In this document: positions 36,526 through 45,386 of the stretch, in pieces
How positions within the stretch are numbered: position 1 is the stretch's first letter
Layout: every line of letters begins with the position of its first letter
Translations under genes and position numbers: made by a program
Source of the DNA: CANMXU01 sp052030545
GTDB taxonomy: Bacteria > Pseudomonadota > Gammaproteobacteria > Enterobacterales > Alteromonadaceae
Direction: 5' to 3'
Assembly: GCF_052030545.1 (NCBI RefSeq)
Contig: NZ_JBPDIH010000010.1
Location: 88,331-152,330, forward strand
Length of the DNA stretch: 64,000 bases
The notes under the pieces: generated by a model
Told to the model about the DNA's origin: nothing
The model's input: only the letters and a program-made list of their open reading frames with translations
Databases searched by the model: none

Positions 36526-37980
36526 TTATTTTTCCAGTAATGAAGCCGCTGCTTTACTACGCTGAATTGGCCCATTGTCACCAAGTAGGTAAACTTTATG
36601 CCAATTGTTGGTTCCTTTTTGTTTTTCAGCAACAATGACACGGGCATCGGCATGAGCATTATCGATAATTGATGTAATCGCCCAAGTCGCACCTTTGCGT
36701 CGTAGCATTTCTTTGCCTTTGATAAAACTTTCACCGCCGTTGTTGCTATTGAAAAATGCGATCACGCCATCTTGTTCGTCTTCATACGCTAAGGTAAAGC
36801 TTACTTGGGTAGGTGAATGAACAACAAAGTCACCTCGCGAAACAGTATTGTCTGCTCGAGATTGACTATTGACAGGCGCACCGCCAACCCATTCATTGCC
36901 AGTCCATCGAAAATAACTCGTTTGCTTAGGACCACCTGTTTTTGCTCCTAGGTCTCGGCCAATATTTGTAGCAATATGTGGATGGCCGTTTTCGTCAAGA
37001 TGGGTGGTTCCGTTAAAGGTCCAGTTTTTTCCTGTACGCGCAACTAAGGTACGCTCATCAGCATGTTCACGTGTAACAGGAATGGTTACCGCTTGATTTT
37101 CAACATTACGCCAAGTGCCCTTTTTAGTATCAAAAACCATATAATAAGCGTCATGTCGTTCGGTTGTATGACCGCGGCCATTTATACCCGCACCATTATT
37201 CCAACAAACATGGTAGTCATAAGTAACGATAATATCGTCGTTTTGTCCTTTGCCAACCCAGGCATACCAGCTATCGTCAGCGGCAATATCGGTACGCTTC
37301 TTATGTTTTAAAAACGATACGGGTGCTTCAAAACTACGACCATGATCTGTCGACTTTTGATAAACCCAGTCACTGCGGTGTGCGCCGTGACGATAAAACA
37401 AATAAATATCGCCATTATCCATTTTAACCGCTTGATTATAGGTACCAAAGGCAGGAATTGTATCAAGCTCTTCCCAAGCACTAATGTCATAAGGCTTCTT
37501 AGAAACGGCATGAGCATTACGACCATAATGAATGTTACCAAGTAAATTTTTACCGTGCTTAAGCATGCCACCATGGCCGCCAAAAAATACATGGATATAA
37601 CCTAAATCATCAATCACCATAGTCGGTTTACCATGATTGTCTATTTTGTTTCTTGTTGGATCTTTCCCCATTTCGCTAACACCTGCTTTGAACGGCCCTT
37701 GCCACTCATTAGTATTATGGTTATAAGATGCAACATAAGGATCTTCGAGCGGACCTTGATATGAGACGTAAGTAATACCATTATGGTGAACACCAGCAGG
37801 ATGTTGCACAATTGCCAGCGGATTACCTAAGGCATTGTCAGCAAAATAATCGACCTTTACCGTCGATGAAGTAACTGAGTTCACTGAAGGAGAATAAACA
37901 TCGGTATCTGCACAACCTGCTAAAAAGGTCGTCACAGAAAATACCGATGCCATAGACAAATGCGTAAAAAATTTCTTCAT
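36526..37980 (-). CDS. BNR-type polysaccharide lyase, PL25-like ulvan lyase, lipoprotein
   Basis: This is a 484-residue lipoprotein (lipobox FLAGC) with the BNR/beta-propeller sequence of the PL24/PL25 ulvan lyases. It shows AGVHHNGITYVSYQGPLEDP, DNHGKPTMVIDDLGYIHVFF, a GGHGG loop with a conserved His, IHYGRNAHAVSKKPYDISAW and FYRHGAHRSDWVYQKS. Ulvan lyases cleave beta-1,4 bonds between sulfated rhamnose and uronate by elimination. The length and the lack of extra domains fit PL25 better than PL24. It is exported and probably outer-membrane bound, so it may process shorter ulvan. The family number is from memory. Confidence 0.75.
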   Translation of the reverse strand: MKKFFTHLSMASVFSVTTFLAGCADTDVYSPSVNSVTSSTVKVDYFADNALGNPLAIVQHPAGVHHNGITYVSYQGPLEDPYVASYNHNTNEWQGPFKAGVSEMGKDPTRNKIDNHGKPTMVIDDLGYIHVFFGGHGGMLKHGKNLLGNIHYGRNAHAVSKKPYDISAWEELDTIPAFGTYNQAVKMDNGDIYLFYRHGAHRSDWVYQKSTDHGRSFEAPVSFLKHKKRTDIAADDSWYAWVGKGQNDDIIVTYDYHVCWNNGAGINGRGHTTERHDAYYMVFDTKKGTWRNVENQAVTIPVTREHADERTLVARTGKNWTFNGTTHLDENGHPHIATNIGRDLGAKTGGPKQTSYFRWTGNEWVGGAPVNSQSRADNTVSRGDFVVHSPTQVSFTLAYEDEQDGVIAFFNSNNGGESFIKGKEMLRRKGATWAITSIIDNAHADARVIVAEKQKGTNNWHKVYLLGDNGPIQRSKAAASLLEK

Positions 37981-38350
37981 GTTTATTTCTTATTATTCAT
38001 TAATTAACTATTACATAGTTTAAAGCATAAACTTTGTATAACCACCTTGCAATGAATATCAATCATATTAAATCATTAGAAGTCACGGAAATCCCAGGCT
38101 TTTGCCATCTCTAAGTAAAAATAAAAATTGGCAGGTTAAACTTAACAATAAAAACACCTGAAAATAACCATAAAATTCAACCTACTAAATATCAGTTATT
38201 GATATACGTAAAATTAAACCGTTCAAGCGATTTAATAATTAATGTAATTTTACCTAACCTTTACACTGAAATTGTGCGTATAGATTTACAAACATGATTT
38301 GATATGACTTAATAAGACTACATAGATTCATTACATTATTAGGCGTATTC
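37981..38350. other. 370-base gap, divergent promoters
   Basis: This intergenic stretch separates the divergent PL25-like lyase and the Sel1-repeat gene. It is AT-rich with no gene, no GntR operator match and no clear hairpin. It must hold the promoters of both genes. Confidence 0.5.
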
Positions 38351-39787
38351 ATGCACAAATTCACTTTAGTCTTTTTTAGCTTGGCTTTTTCAGCGTCGAC
38401 ATTGGCGGCTGATATATTTAAAGCTGACCGTTTGTATACGTCACAACAATATGAGCAGGCCAAACAAGAGTATTTAGCAGGTGCCAAGATTGGCAATCCT
38501 CACGCCTATTATCAGTTAGCCACTATGTATTCCAAAGGATTAGGCGAGCAAAAAGATCCGTTAAATGCGTTAATTTATTTTTCACTTGCGGCCGAATACG
38601 ACTTTCACAATGCCAAAGAATTGGTCAATAAAATGCTAAATGCGACGCCTGAAAATCAACGAAAAGAGCTGCAACGTATATTGGTCGATTTTCAACAACG
38701 TCATGGTAAAGCAAAAATTAATCAAGCGCTTTTCCCGGTCATTGTTCAAGAAAAACTCCCCCTAAAAGTGACATTTGAAGGCGAACCTGCCCTAGAGAGC
38801 ATGTATAAAGAAGATATTGCCAGTGATGATCTTGCCACTGACTATATAGAAAACTTGGATGAAGATGACGAATTATCTCTGATGATGTCGACACCGCTTA
38901 AGCCTGTACTTATATTAGAGCATGACGTAAACCCTGACGGCTCTATTCGCTACTACAGTGAAGTACAAAAAATTGGTGCGCCGCTTAACCTGATAAAAAA
39001 CTACATTTTATTTCCAACAAAAAAACCTGAGTTTGATAAGCAACCCGCCCACTTTATTCACCGCAGTTACCTAGGTGCCGCAACCTACAACAAGTTTACT
39101 CTGTTAGAGGAAGATCCTGCTTTATATAAAAAAATTGTGCTATTACGCGCCAAACTAGAAAAAGGAACGAGCATTCAAGAACAATATCAATACGCAATGT
39201 TGTTACTGAATTTTCCGTGGATCAAACAAGAAGACAATGAAGCCGAGCAGCGTTTGTACGGTTTAGCAAAGCAAGGTCACCCGTTAGCCATGTATGAATA
39301 TGGTATAAAGCTTTACCTAGAGCAAAGCAAGATTACAGAGGCAATTCACTGGATTTCTCAGGCGAGTAAATATGGATTATCTCGCGCTGAATACCGATTA
39401 GGAAAGCTATTGCAAACCAGCCCTTGGGTTGAACATGACGATAAAAAGGCACTATTTTGGTATAACTTAGCGATAGATAAAGATCATATTGCCGCCAAAC
39501 TTCGCGCAACAGAAATATTATTAACCTCAAAAAATAAAGCCTTGCATGATCTCAACCAAGCCATTGAATATTTAAATGCTTTAGCAGACAGTGAATCAAA
39601 TAATCCTGAATATTATTACCTATTAGCGCTCTCTCATCAGCAACGTGAAAATAGAGATTTTACCCAAGTGGTCGACAATTTAAGAACAGCCATCGAAAAA
39701 GGCAACAGAGCGAACTGGGATGTAAGTGACTGGCAAGATTTGCTGTCTAGACTTACAACCGGCAGCGTTTATATAAGTGACCAATAA
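38351..39787 (+). CDS. Exported Sel1-like / TPR repeat protein
   Basis: This 478-residue protein has a Sec signal peptide (FTLVFFSLAFSASTLAA). Sel1-type repeats are visible as AKIGNPHAYYQLATMYSKGL, AKQGHPLAMYEYGIKLYLEQ, ASKYGLSRAEYRLGKLLQ and AIDKDHIAAKLRATEILL. Such solenoids mediate protein contacts in the periplasm or at the envelope. An acidic linker (YIENLDEDDELSLMM) lies near residue 172. It is not an enzyme family; its role here is unknown. It converges on the aldolase gene with a strong hairpin between. Confidence 0.8.
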   Translation: MHKFTLVFFSLAFSASTLAADIFKADRLYTSQQYEQAKQEYLAGAKIGNPHAYYQLATMYSKGLGEQKDPLNALIYFSLAAEYDFHNAKELVNKMLNATPENQRKELQRILVDFQQRHGKAKINQALFPVIVQEKLPLKVTFEGEPALESMYKEDIASDDLATDYIENLDEDDELSLMMSTPLKPVLILEHDVNPDGSIRYYSEVQKIGAPLNLIKNYILFPTKKPEFDKQPAHFIHRSYLGAATYNKFTLLEEDPALYKKIVLLRAKLEKGTSIQEQYQYAMLLLNFPWIKQEDNEAEQRLYGLAKQGHPLAMYEYGIKLYLEQSKITEAIHWISQASKYGLSRAEYRLGKLLQTSPWVEHDDKKALFWYNLAIDKDHIAAKLRATEILLTSKNKALHDLNQAIEYLNALADSESNNPEYYYLLALSHQQRENRDFTQVVDNLRTAIEKGNRANWDVSDWQDLLSRLTTGSVYISDQ

Positions 39788-39835
39788 CCATACGAAGTCT
39801 GAATTTTATACAATTAAAAGGTAGTAGGTACTTAC

Positions 39836-39870
39836 TATAGCTAACTCAAATATTAAGTGAGTTAGCTATA
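39836..39870. terminator. Bidirectional hairpin between convergent genes
   Basis: TATAGCTAACTCA (39836-39848) and TGAGTTAGCTATA (39858-39870) form a 13-bp perfect stem around 9 bases. It sits between the convergent Sel1 and aldolase genes, as expected for a shared terminator, but has no strong T-run. Confidence 0.65.
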
Positions 39871-39879
39871 CAATATAGA

Positions 39880-41190
39880 TTAGCCCGCCAGATTAAAAGC
39901 TTCTTTTAGTTCGTCAATTACGCTATCACCCATGCTATTTACATGGCCAATTTGATATGCGCCTAACACAGCTTTCGCAGTATATTCAGCAACCTCTAAG
40001 CGATCAAATGCCGTAAGCAAATTTGGGCCGGTGACAATAATGCCATTATTTTGAAACATTGAAATCGGCTGAACATTATTTAACGTAGACGCGACTTTTT
40101 CATGATCGAGTATCGGGGTCGCAAACGGTAAACTTTGAATTTCGCGCAAAAGAATGTACGCCTCAGGAATTATTTTAGAGTCTAAAGTTTGATCGGTAAT
40201 ATTGAACGCCATTAAATTTGGCGGATGAGCAATAACTATCGCATTTATATCAGGCTGTGTTTCAAAAATAGTATGATGCAACTGAACTGAGCGACTTGGT
40301 AACTTGCCTGCTTCACGACAACCAGCGTTTATTAAAACAATATCTTGGGGTGCGATATATTTTCGGTCAAAACCAAAAGGCGTAATAAGGTATTGGTTTT
40401 CACTTAAACGACAGGCAAACGTCCCTTCTGTACTTGTAAACAATTTTTGATCATAGCTTCGATGAATAAACTTGCACATTTCTTGGCGTAGTTCTCTTTC
40501 AGCGCTATTAGGTAATGCAGGAGTAAATTCAGGCAGTTCATTATATTTTTGTTCATAAATATCATGATCTAACTCCCCTATCGCTTTCGGTGCACCAAGA
40601 ATTGTCGCCTTTATTTGGATGCGGGCTGTGTAATCTAACATTTCAAAACGTTGATACGCAGTAAATAAATCAGCGGCGCCAACAACCGTGCCATGATTTT
40701 CTAACAATACAGAGTTGCAGCCCTTTTCAAAAGAGCAGGCAATTTTTTCGCCAAGCGCATTACTTCCAGGCAACGCATAAGGGACAAAATCAATATCGCC
40801 GCAAATTTTTTCTACATTGGGTAATAAGTCGGTTCTAGGCACACAACCGGCTGCCGAAAAAGAAACAAGTGCCGGAGGATGAGCATGTAACACCGCTTTT
40901 ATGTCTGGACGCACATTATAAATGGCTAAATGAAAAGGATATTCAGAAGACGGTTTATGTTTACCGACAACTTTGCCGTCTGGTTTAACACAAACAATAT
41001 CATCTCGCGTCAAACTGCCTTTATCAATACCACCTGGAGTAACCCAAATATCGCCATTGTCATCTTTAATTGAGATATTACCACCCGATGTGGTGGTCAT
41101 CTCATAGGCGTATACACGCTCCATGATCATGACTATGCGATCTTTCGGGTGCAAATATTTAAACTTTTCATTAGGTAAATGATTATTCAT
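39880..41190 (-). CDS. Two-domain class II aldolase/adducin family protein
   Basis: This 436-residue protein has two tandem class II aldolase (FucA/RhaD/AraD-type) domains. The frame extends to a TTG at 41229; ATG 41190 is preferred. The first domain (residues ~10-205) has the active-site features: TTSGGNIS, WVTPGG, Glu in SSEYPFH (E83), the zinc ligands VLHAHPPA (H102, H104) and LLENHGTVV. The second domain (residues ~230-430) has lost them: the Glu site reads VQLHH, H-x-H reads VIAHPP, and ENHG reads QNNG. It may cleave a sugar phosphate such as rhamnulose 1-phosphate, but the substrate is unproven. It stands next to the parA promoter. Confidence 0.85.
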   Translation of the reverse strand: MNNHLPNEKFKYLHPKDRIVMIMERVYAYEMTTTSGGNISIKDDNGDIWVTPGGIDKGSLTRDDIVCVKPDGKVVGKHKPSSEYPFHLAIYNVRPDIKAVLHAHPPALVSFSAAGCVPRTDLLPNVEKICGDIDFVPYALPGSNALGEKIACSFEKGCNSVLLENHGTVVGAADLFTAYQRFEMLDYTARIQIKATILGAPKAIGELDHDIYEQKYNELPEFTPALPNSAERELRQEMCKFIHRSYDQKLFTSTEGTFACRLSENQYLITPFGFDRKYIAPQDIVLINAGCREAGKLPSRSVQLHHTIFETQPDINAIVIAHPPNLMAFNITDQTLDSKIIPEAYILLREIQSLPFATPILDHEKVASTLNNVQPISMFQNNGIIVTGPNLLTAFDRLEVAEYTAKAVLGAYQIGHVNSMGDSVIDELKEAFNLAG

Positions 41191-41374
41191 TGAAGACTCT
41201 CTTGTTTTGAAAATACTTTCTTTTAACAAACATAGTAAATCACATTCAGTCCAACTCAGTTGTTTTAAATCAAATTCAATCTATAAAACTCATTTTGCAG
41301 ATAAAACATTCATTAGATGTATTACATTCAGCGTATTTTATTGAAAAACAAATATCGTGTTGAATTTTTCATTT

Positions 41375-41407
41375 TGTGTTGACAAATACAACACACAAGC
41401 ATAAATT
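41375..41407 (+). promoter_or_regulatory. parA promoter with overlapping inverted repeat
   Basis: TTGACA (41379-41384), a 17-base spacer and TAAATT (41402-41407) form a good promoter. TGTGTTG (41375-41381) and CAACACA (41389-41395) form an inverted repeat across the -35 box. It is a likely binding site for ParA autorepression. Confidence 0.6.
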
Positions 41408-41436
41408 ATCAAACATGTTAATTTTAGGGGATTGTC

Positions 41437-42711
41437 ATGAGAGATCGTTCAGCAACTAAAACACTACGTGAAATCAGTGTTTTAAAAACTATCGCTAAAA
41501 AGCGTATGGATGAAGTTAAGGAAAATAGAGCAGAACAAAGCTCTATTGTTTCAACTGAGGCAGAGCAGAACAGCTCTACCTTTAGAACTTACTCTAAGGC
41601 TGATGCGGTTAAGTGGCTTGGCATAGAATACCCAACCACCTTTTCTCGCGCATTTGAAGGTATAAAAGCAAAATACCCTGACAGAGTTTTCAATCGAGAA
41701 AACAACAAAAATTATGCATTTACGGTAAGCGATTTACATTTTTTTGCTGATGAATTAGACATCCCTAAATTTGTTCGAAAAGAAAACCAAGAATGTATCA
41801 CTATTGCTTTTAGTAACTTAAAAGGCGGCGTTGGAAAAACCACAACTTGTGTCAATGTAGCCACAGGTTTAGCCGTTTCGAACAATAAACGTTACCGTGT
41901 TGGCGTAATTGACTTAGATCCCCAAGGTACCGCTTCTCTATTTGGTGTGCCTAATTTATCTGAAGACGACTTCACCGTAGGCGATATATTACAGTCGAAT
42001 TATGAATTGGAACAAGGCGACTGTGAAAAGCAGTTCATTAGCGAATGTTTTAAAGAAACCAGTATTCCTAATTTAAAATATTTACCCGCTAAAGTACCTG
42101 ACTATTTCTTTGAAAGTTACGCGGAACAACTGCAAATTAACGACACCCTTAAAAACAAAGCAGATGTATACAAGATATTCAAAGAAAAGGTAATTGATGC
42201 GGTAAAAGACGAGTTCGATATTATTTTAATCGATACACCGCCTTCATTAAACAAAACATTTTACAACGCCATGTACGCGGCAGACGCAGTAATTACGCCG
42301 ACCAAGCCTGAAATGTTAAGTTTCGATGCAACAATGAAATACATGGAACGATTTGAAGACATCTATAAAATGGTTGCCCATGCAGGCCACAAAGGTTTTT
42401 ACTTTTTAAGAATGTTAGCTGTCGACGTAGATACGTCGCGCGCACTTAGCAAAAATAACATTGGCATGACCTACTTTTCAATGATGAAAAAGTATTTTAG
42501 AGATCGCGTGATATCAGTGCCAATGAAGCATTCAAAAGCCATTCAAATTTGTGCCGACTTTTTCACAACCGTGTACGGCATGAAACCAAGCGAATACCCA
42601 GGCTCGAGAGAGCAACTCACTGACGCGCAAAATAATATGGATGATCTGGTTAGTGAAATAGAATTATTGTGCCAACAAGCATGGCACCCAAACGAATTTG
42701 AGGGCCTGTAA
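41437..42711 (+). CDS. parA: ParA-type partition ATPase with N-terminal HTH
   Basis: This is a type Ia partition ATPase of 424 residues, with AGGGGAT before the ATG. The N-terminal part (residues ~45-110, YSKADAVKWLGIEYP) looks like a winged-helix DNA-binding domain used for autorepression. The deviant Walker A motif is KGGVGKTT (near residue 132), Walker A' is GVIDLDPQGTASLFG and Walker B is IILIDTPPSLNKTF. It is followed 1 base later by parB. It segregates the replicon with ParB bound at parS. Such long HTH-bearing ParA proteins are typical of plasmids and second chromosomes. Confidence 0.95.
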   Translation: MRDRSATKTLREISVLKTIAKKRMDEVKENRAEQSSIVSTEAEQNSSTFRTYSKADAVKWLGIEYPTTFSRAFEGIKAKYPDRVFNRENNKNYAFTVSDLHFFADELDIPKFVRKENQECITIAFSNLKGGVGKTTTCVNVATGLAVSNNKRYRVGVIDLDPQGTASLFGVPNLSEDDFTVGDILQSNYELEQGDCEKQFISECFKETSIPNLKYLPAKVPDYFFESYAEQLQINDTLKNKADVYKIFKEKVIDAVKDEFDIILIDTPPSLNKTFYNAMYAADAVITPTKPEMLSFDATMKYMERFEDIYKMVAHAGHKGFYFLRMLAVDVDTSRALSKNNIGMTYFSMMKKYFRDRVISVPMKHSKAIQICADFFTTVYGMKPSEYPGSREQLTDAQNNMDDLVSEIELLCQQAWHPNEFEGL

Positions 42712-42712
42712 C

Positions 42713-43675
42713 ATGGTAAAAAAAGTACTCCGAGTTGATAATACCAACTCAATTCCAGATATTGATGACTTGCTTTCGCAAGAGACAGGCGTTGTTATAA
42801 AATCTCCTGTTACTGGCAAAGACATACAGCTAAAGGCTTATACTTTTACCGGCGAAGACATATTAACCAAAACGATTGTTGATGAACGAAATCAACGATT
42901 GCAAAAGTACTTAACTGAAAGCTCGCTCGCCTATTTAATTCGAAGCTTAAAAAAGACCAACCAAGTTACACCAGCATTAGGCCGCCATAATAGTGATGGC
43001 ACCATCAGTATTATTTACGGCAGTCGCAGAAGAATGGCAACGTATTTTGCCAATGTTCCCTACACGATTCTTGCCGCCGATAATATTTCAGATGAAGAAG
43101 CTGCGATAATTTCTGAACATGAAAATGTTTATGAAGAAGTATCCTTGTGTGAAAAAGGTGAGTTTTGGCGCTTGATACAAGAAAAGGAAGGCTTGTCTTC
43201 GCGTGAAATATCACAACAGATAGAAGACAATAAAATTTCTCATACTATTATTGCCGCTGGTATCACAGGTGCTAACCTACCTGAAGAAATTAAAAACCTT
43301 TACCCTTCTATTAACTTAATAGGCCGACCAACAATATTAAAGCTTAGCAACTGCTGCAAGCATAAAAGCAGCGATGCAATTGTTGACTACATGAAAAACA
43401 ACAATGCTGAACTGTTAGACCGTGTTTGGACTAATTATACAGACGGACATTCATTGTCTGGCTCTAAAGCCGCAGACTTAACCAATGCCATAATAGCATT
43501 TGCAATGCCTGCCAAATCTACAACATCCTCAACAAAAGTGAAGTGTAATACGACATGGGGTAAAGGTATTAGTGCTCAGATCACTAACGGAGCGCTTCAA
43601 CATGTGCTGTTTGAGCAACACCTAAATAAAGAGCAAACAGAAAAGCTCAAAGCTTTTTTGAGTACATTATCTTAG
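42713..43675 (+). CDS. parB: ParB-type centromere-binding protein
   Basis: This ParB/RepB/Spo0J family protein has 320 residues, starting at ATG 42713 with GAGGGC upstream and 1 base after parA. The ParB-like NTPase/box region shows TPALGRHNSDGTISIIYGSR and RRRMATYFANVPYTIL. A helix-turn-helix follows (EKEGLSSREISQQIEDNKIS). ENVYEEVSLCEKGEFWRL is the usual linker motif in this family. It probably binds the four palindromes TGTAAACASTGTTTACA at 44524, 48445, 48935 and 49163. That pairing is inferred. Confidence 0.92.
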   Translation: MVKKVLRVDNTNSIPDIDDLLSQETGVVIKSPVTGKDIQLKAYTFTGEDILTKTIVDERNQRLQKYLTESSLAYLIRSLKKTNQVTPALGRHNSDGTISIIYGSRRRMATYFANVPYTILAADNISDEEAAIISEHENVYEEVSLCEKGEFWRLIQEKEGLSSREISQQIEDNKISHTIIAAGITGANLPEEIKNLYPSINLIGRPTILKLSNCCKHKSSDAIVDYMKNNNAELLDRVWTNYTDGHSLSGSKAADLTNAIIAFAMPAKSTTSSTKVKCNTTWGKGISAQITNGALQHVLFEQHLNKEQTEKLKAFLSTLS

Positions 43676-43734
43676 TACCTTAACTTAGCAGCTTGTCTTA
43701 ATATCTAAGTAGTTCAGCCAAGTTAACAAGATCT

Positions 43735-43760
43735 AAGGGGCAAATGACCATGCGCCCCTT
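43735..43760 (+). terminator. Terminator-like hairpin after parB
   Basis: AAGGGGC (43735-43741) and GCCCCTT (43754-43760) pair around 12 bases, 59 bases after parB. A T-run is only loosely present (ACTTTTTAT about 20 bases on). Confidence 0.55.
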
Positions 43761-43865
43761 CCCTACCCTACTTTTTATCTAACCCCTTTACATTAACTCC
43801 CCTGCTGCAACCACATAATCTTCATATCTAGCATTCAATTCAAAGATCACAAAAGACGAATATTT

Positions 43866-44392
43866 CCCGTGTGCGTATTAGTTAGAAAAACACAGAGTTG
43901 GCAGTAATTTCCCGTGTGCGCATTAGTTAAACAAGCACAGCGTTGATAGAAATTCCGTNNNNNNNNNNNNNNNNNNNNNNNNNNNNNNNNNNNNNNNNNN
44001 NNNNNNNNNNNNNNNNNNNNNNNNNNNNNNNNNNNNNNNNNNNNNNNNNNNNNNACGTGTGCGCATTAGTTAAACAAGCACAGCGTTGATAGAAATTCCC
44101 GTGTGCGCATTAGTTAATCAAGCACAGCGTTGATAAAATTACCGTGTGCGCATTAGTTAATCAAACATAGCATTGGTATGAATTTCCCGTGTGCGCATTA
44201 GTTAAACAAGCATAGCGTTGGTATGATTTTCCCGTGTGCGTATTACTTAAACAAGCACAACGTTGGTATGAATTTGTCCGTGTGCGCATTAGTTAATCAA
44301 ACACAGCGTTGATGGAAATTTCCGTGTGCGCATTAGTTAATCAAGCGCAGAGTTGATAGGAACTTCCGTGTGCGTATTATTATTAGTTAGAT
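43866..44392. repeat. Tandem array of ~45-bp repeats with a 96-N gap
   Basis: Eleven units are visible, beginning near 43866, 43911, 43955, 44055, 44098, 44141, 44186, 44231, 44277, 44321 and 44365. They have a 44-46 base period and share the core GTGTGCGCATTAGTTAA with GCGTTGATAGAAATT. Positions 43959-44054 are N, so two or more further units may be hidden. The units are direct repeats with few changes. They are probably iterons or Tus-like sites. Confidence 0.85.
43959..44054. other. Assembly gap (96 N) within the repeat array
   Basis: The bases are all N. Gap size is probably an estimate, since it falls inside near-identical repeats. The array's true copy number is unknown. Confidence 0.99.
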
Positions 44393-44523
44393 GAAACTAA
44401 CCTATAGCCGCTTAAAGCTGCAATCCCCCCGTAAATTTAACGACGACACGGCTCCGATAAGCTAGAGGCTTCATACATTAACTCAGCGTTTAAACTAAAC
44501 GTAATTACACATAAGATTATTAC

Positions 44524-44540
44524 TGTAAACAGTGTTTACG
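44524..44540. promoter_or_regulatory. parS-like palindrome 1
   Basis: TGTAAACAGTGTTTACG is 16 of 17 identical to the palindrome found three times after the Tus-like gene. It is a candidate ParB site. Confidence 0.6.
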
Positions 44541-44580
44541 AATATTTAACAGATAAACAAGTAGTTATAGTTCTTGAAAA

Positions 44581-44613
44581 TAATACGCAATTTTTACTCT
44601 CAAATACTAACTA
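44581..44613. repeat. 33-bp dispersed repeat, copy 1
   Basis: It begins TAATACGCAATT and ends CTAACTA. It shares these ends with copies at 44726-44758 and 44909-44941. Confidence 0.65.
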
Positions 44614-44725
44614 CGATAATTTACCCCTGAACTTCATGTTATTGACAGCATCTAATTGTTCACCTAAATGAAAAATTAGCCTGAAAAAATTACGTAAACG
44701 ATTGTATTAAATGAAAATATATAAA

Positions 44726-44758
44726 TAATACGCAATTATACCTATCAATTTCTAACTA
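44726..44758. repeat. 33-bp dispersed repeat, copy 2
   Basis: It begins TAATACGCAATT and ends TATCAATTTCTAACTA. It has the same length and orientation as copy 1. Confidence 0.65.
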
Positions 44759-44908
44759 TATTAATTATCAAAAGTATGAGTATAATTAACAAGGTTTTAA
44801 TCATCTATCTGACAGCTATCGATAACAGTGAACTTTTATTTAAATACAGTGATTAGACGATATGTTATGTAGAGCGTTAAAAAGTAAAGCCGATTAAGAT
44901 ATTTAAAT

Positions 44909-44941
44909 TAACACGCAAAATACTCTATCAAGTTCTAACTT
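44909..44941. repeat. 33-bp dispersed repeat, copy 3
   Basis: It begins TAACACGCAAAA and ends TATCAAGTTCTAACTT. It has the same length and orientation, slightly diverged. Confidence 0.6.
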
Positions 44942-45120
44942 TTTTAAAAATATATTTAACACAGGCAACTATTATTAAACTCGTATTGTGAATAAAAATT
45001 AAAAAACCTTGGGTAACATTGAAAAAACTGTGCAGAACCTGTTAATAAAAAGCGTGTGCGCATTAAAAATAAAAGAATGCGTATTAAATTAATCCGTGTA
45101 CTATTAAAAATTTAAAGAAT

Positions 45121-45168
45121 GATCATATAACTTTTTACGTGTGATCATAAGATCATTTACGAGTGATC
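45121..45168. repeat. GATC-rich iteron-like cluster
   Basis: Four GATC sites (45121, 45143, 45151, 45165) lie in 48 bases, within two 22-base direct repeats of the type TTTACGWGTGATCAT. Further GATC sites follow at 45247, 45302 and 45320. Vibrio chromosome 2 initiators bind Dam-methylated GATC iterons, and this cluster is the likely counterpart. Confidence 0.65.
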
Positions 45169-45317
45169 ATTAATTCAATTCAACCGTAAGTGTTTGATAA
45201 AAAAGATATAACACAAATGAAAATCTAGCTAACATAATAAACATAAGATCATATTAAACTAAATAAACATATCTAAATTAAAAAAAACAACAATTATATA
45301 AGATCGATTTAAGTAAA

Positions 45318-45350
45318 AAGATCTAAATTTGCATTATCAGATACTAACTG
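45318..45350. repeat. 33-bp dispersed repeat, degenerate copy 4
   Basis: The 3' half TATCAGATACTAACTG resembles the other copies; the 5' half has diverged. It lies 36 bases before the initiator gene and may mediate autorepression. Confidence 0.45.
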
Positions 45351-45386
45351 TTAAATTTAACAAAACCACTTAGCTAAAATAATAAA

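Larger units (their letters stand above)
43676..45386. other. Replication origin region (ori2-like)
   Basis: About 1.7 kb without a gene lies between parB and the initiator gene. It contains, in order, a terminator, the array of about 45-bp repeats with the N gap, a parS-like palindrome, three dispersed 33-bp repeats, a GATC cluster, a fourth degenerate repeat and a very AT-rich stretch before the initiator start. Together these have the make-up of an iteron-controlled origin. Confidence 0.75.

Noticed and set aside
43866..44392. CRISPR array
   Set aside because: The whole 45-bp unit repeats with no unique spacers and no cas genes are near.
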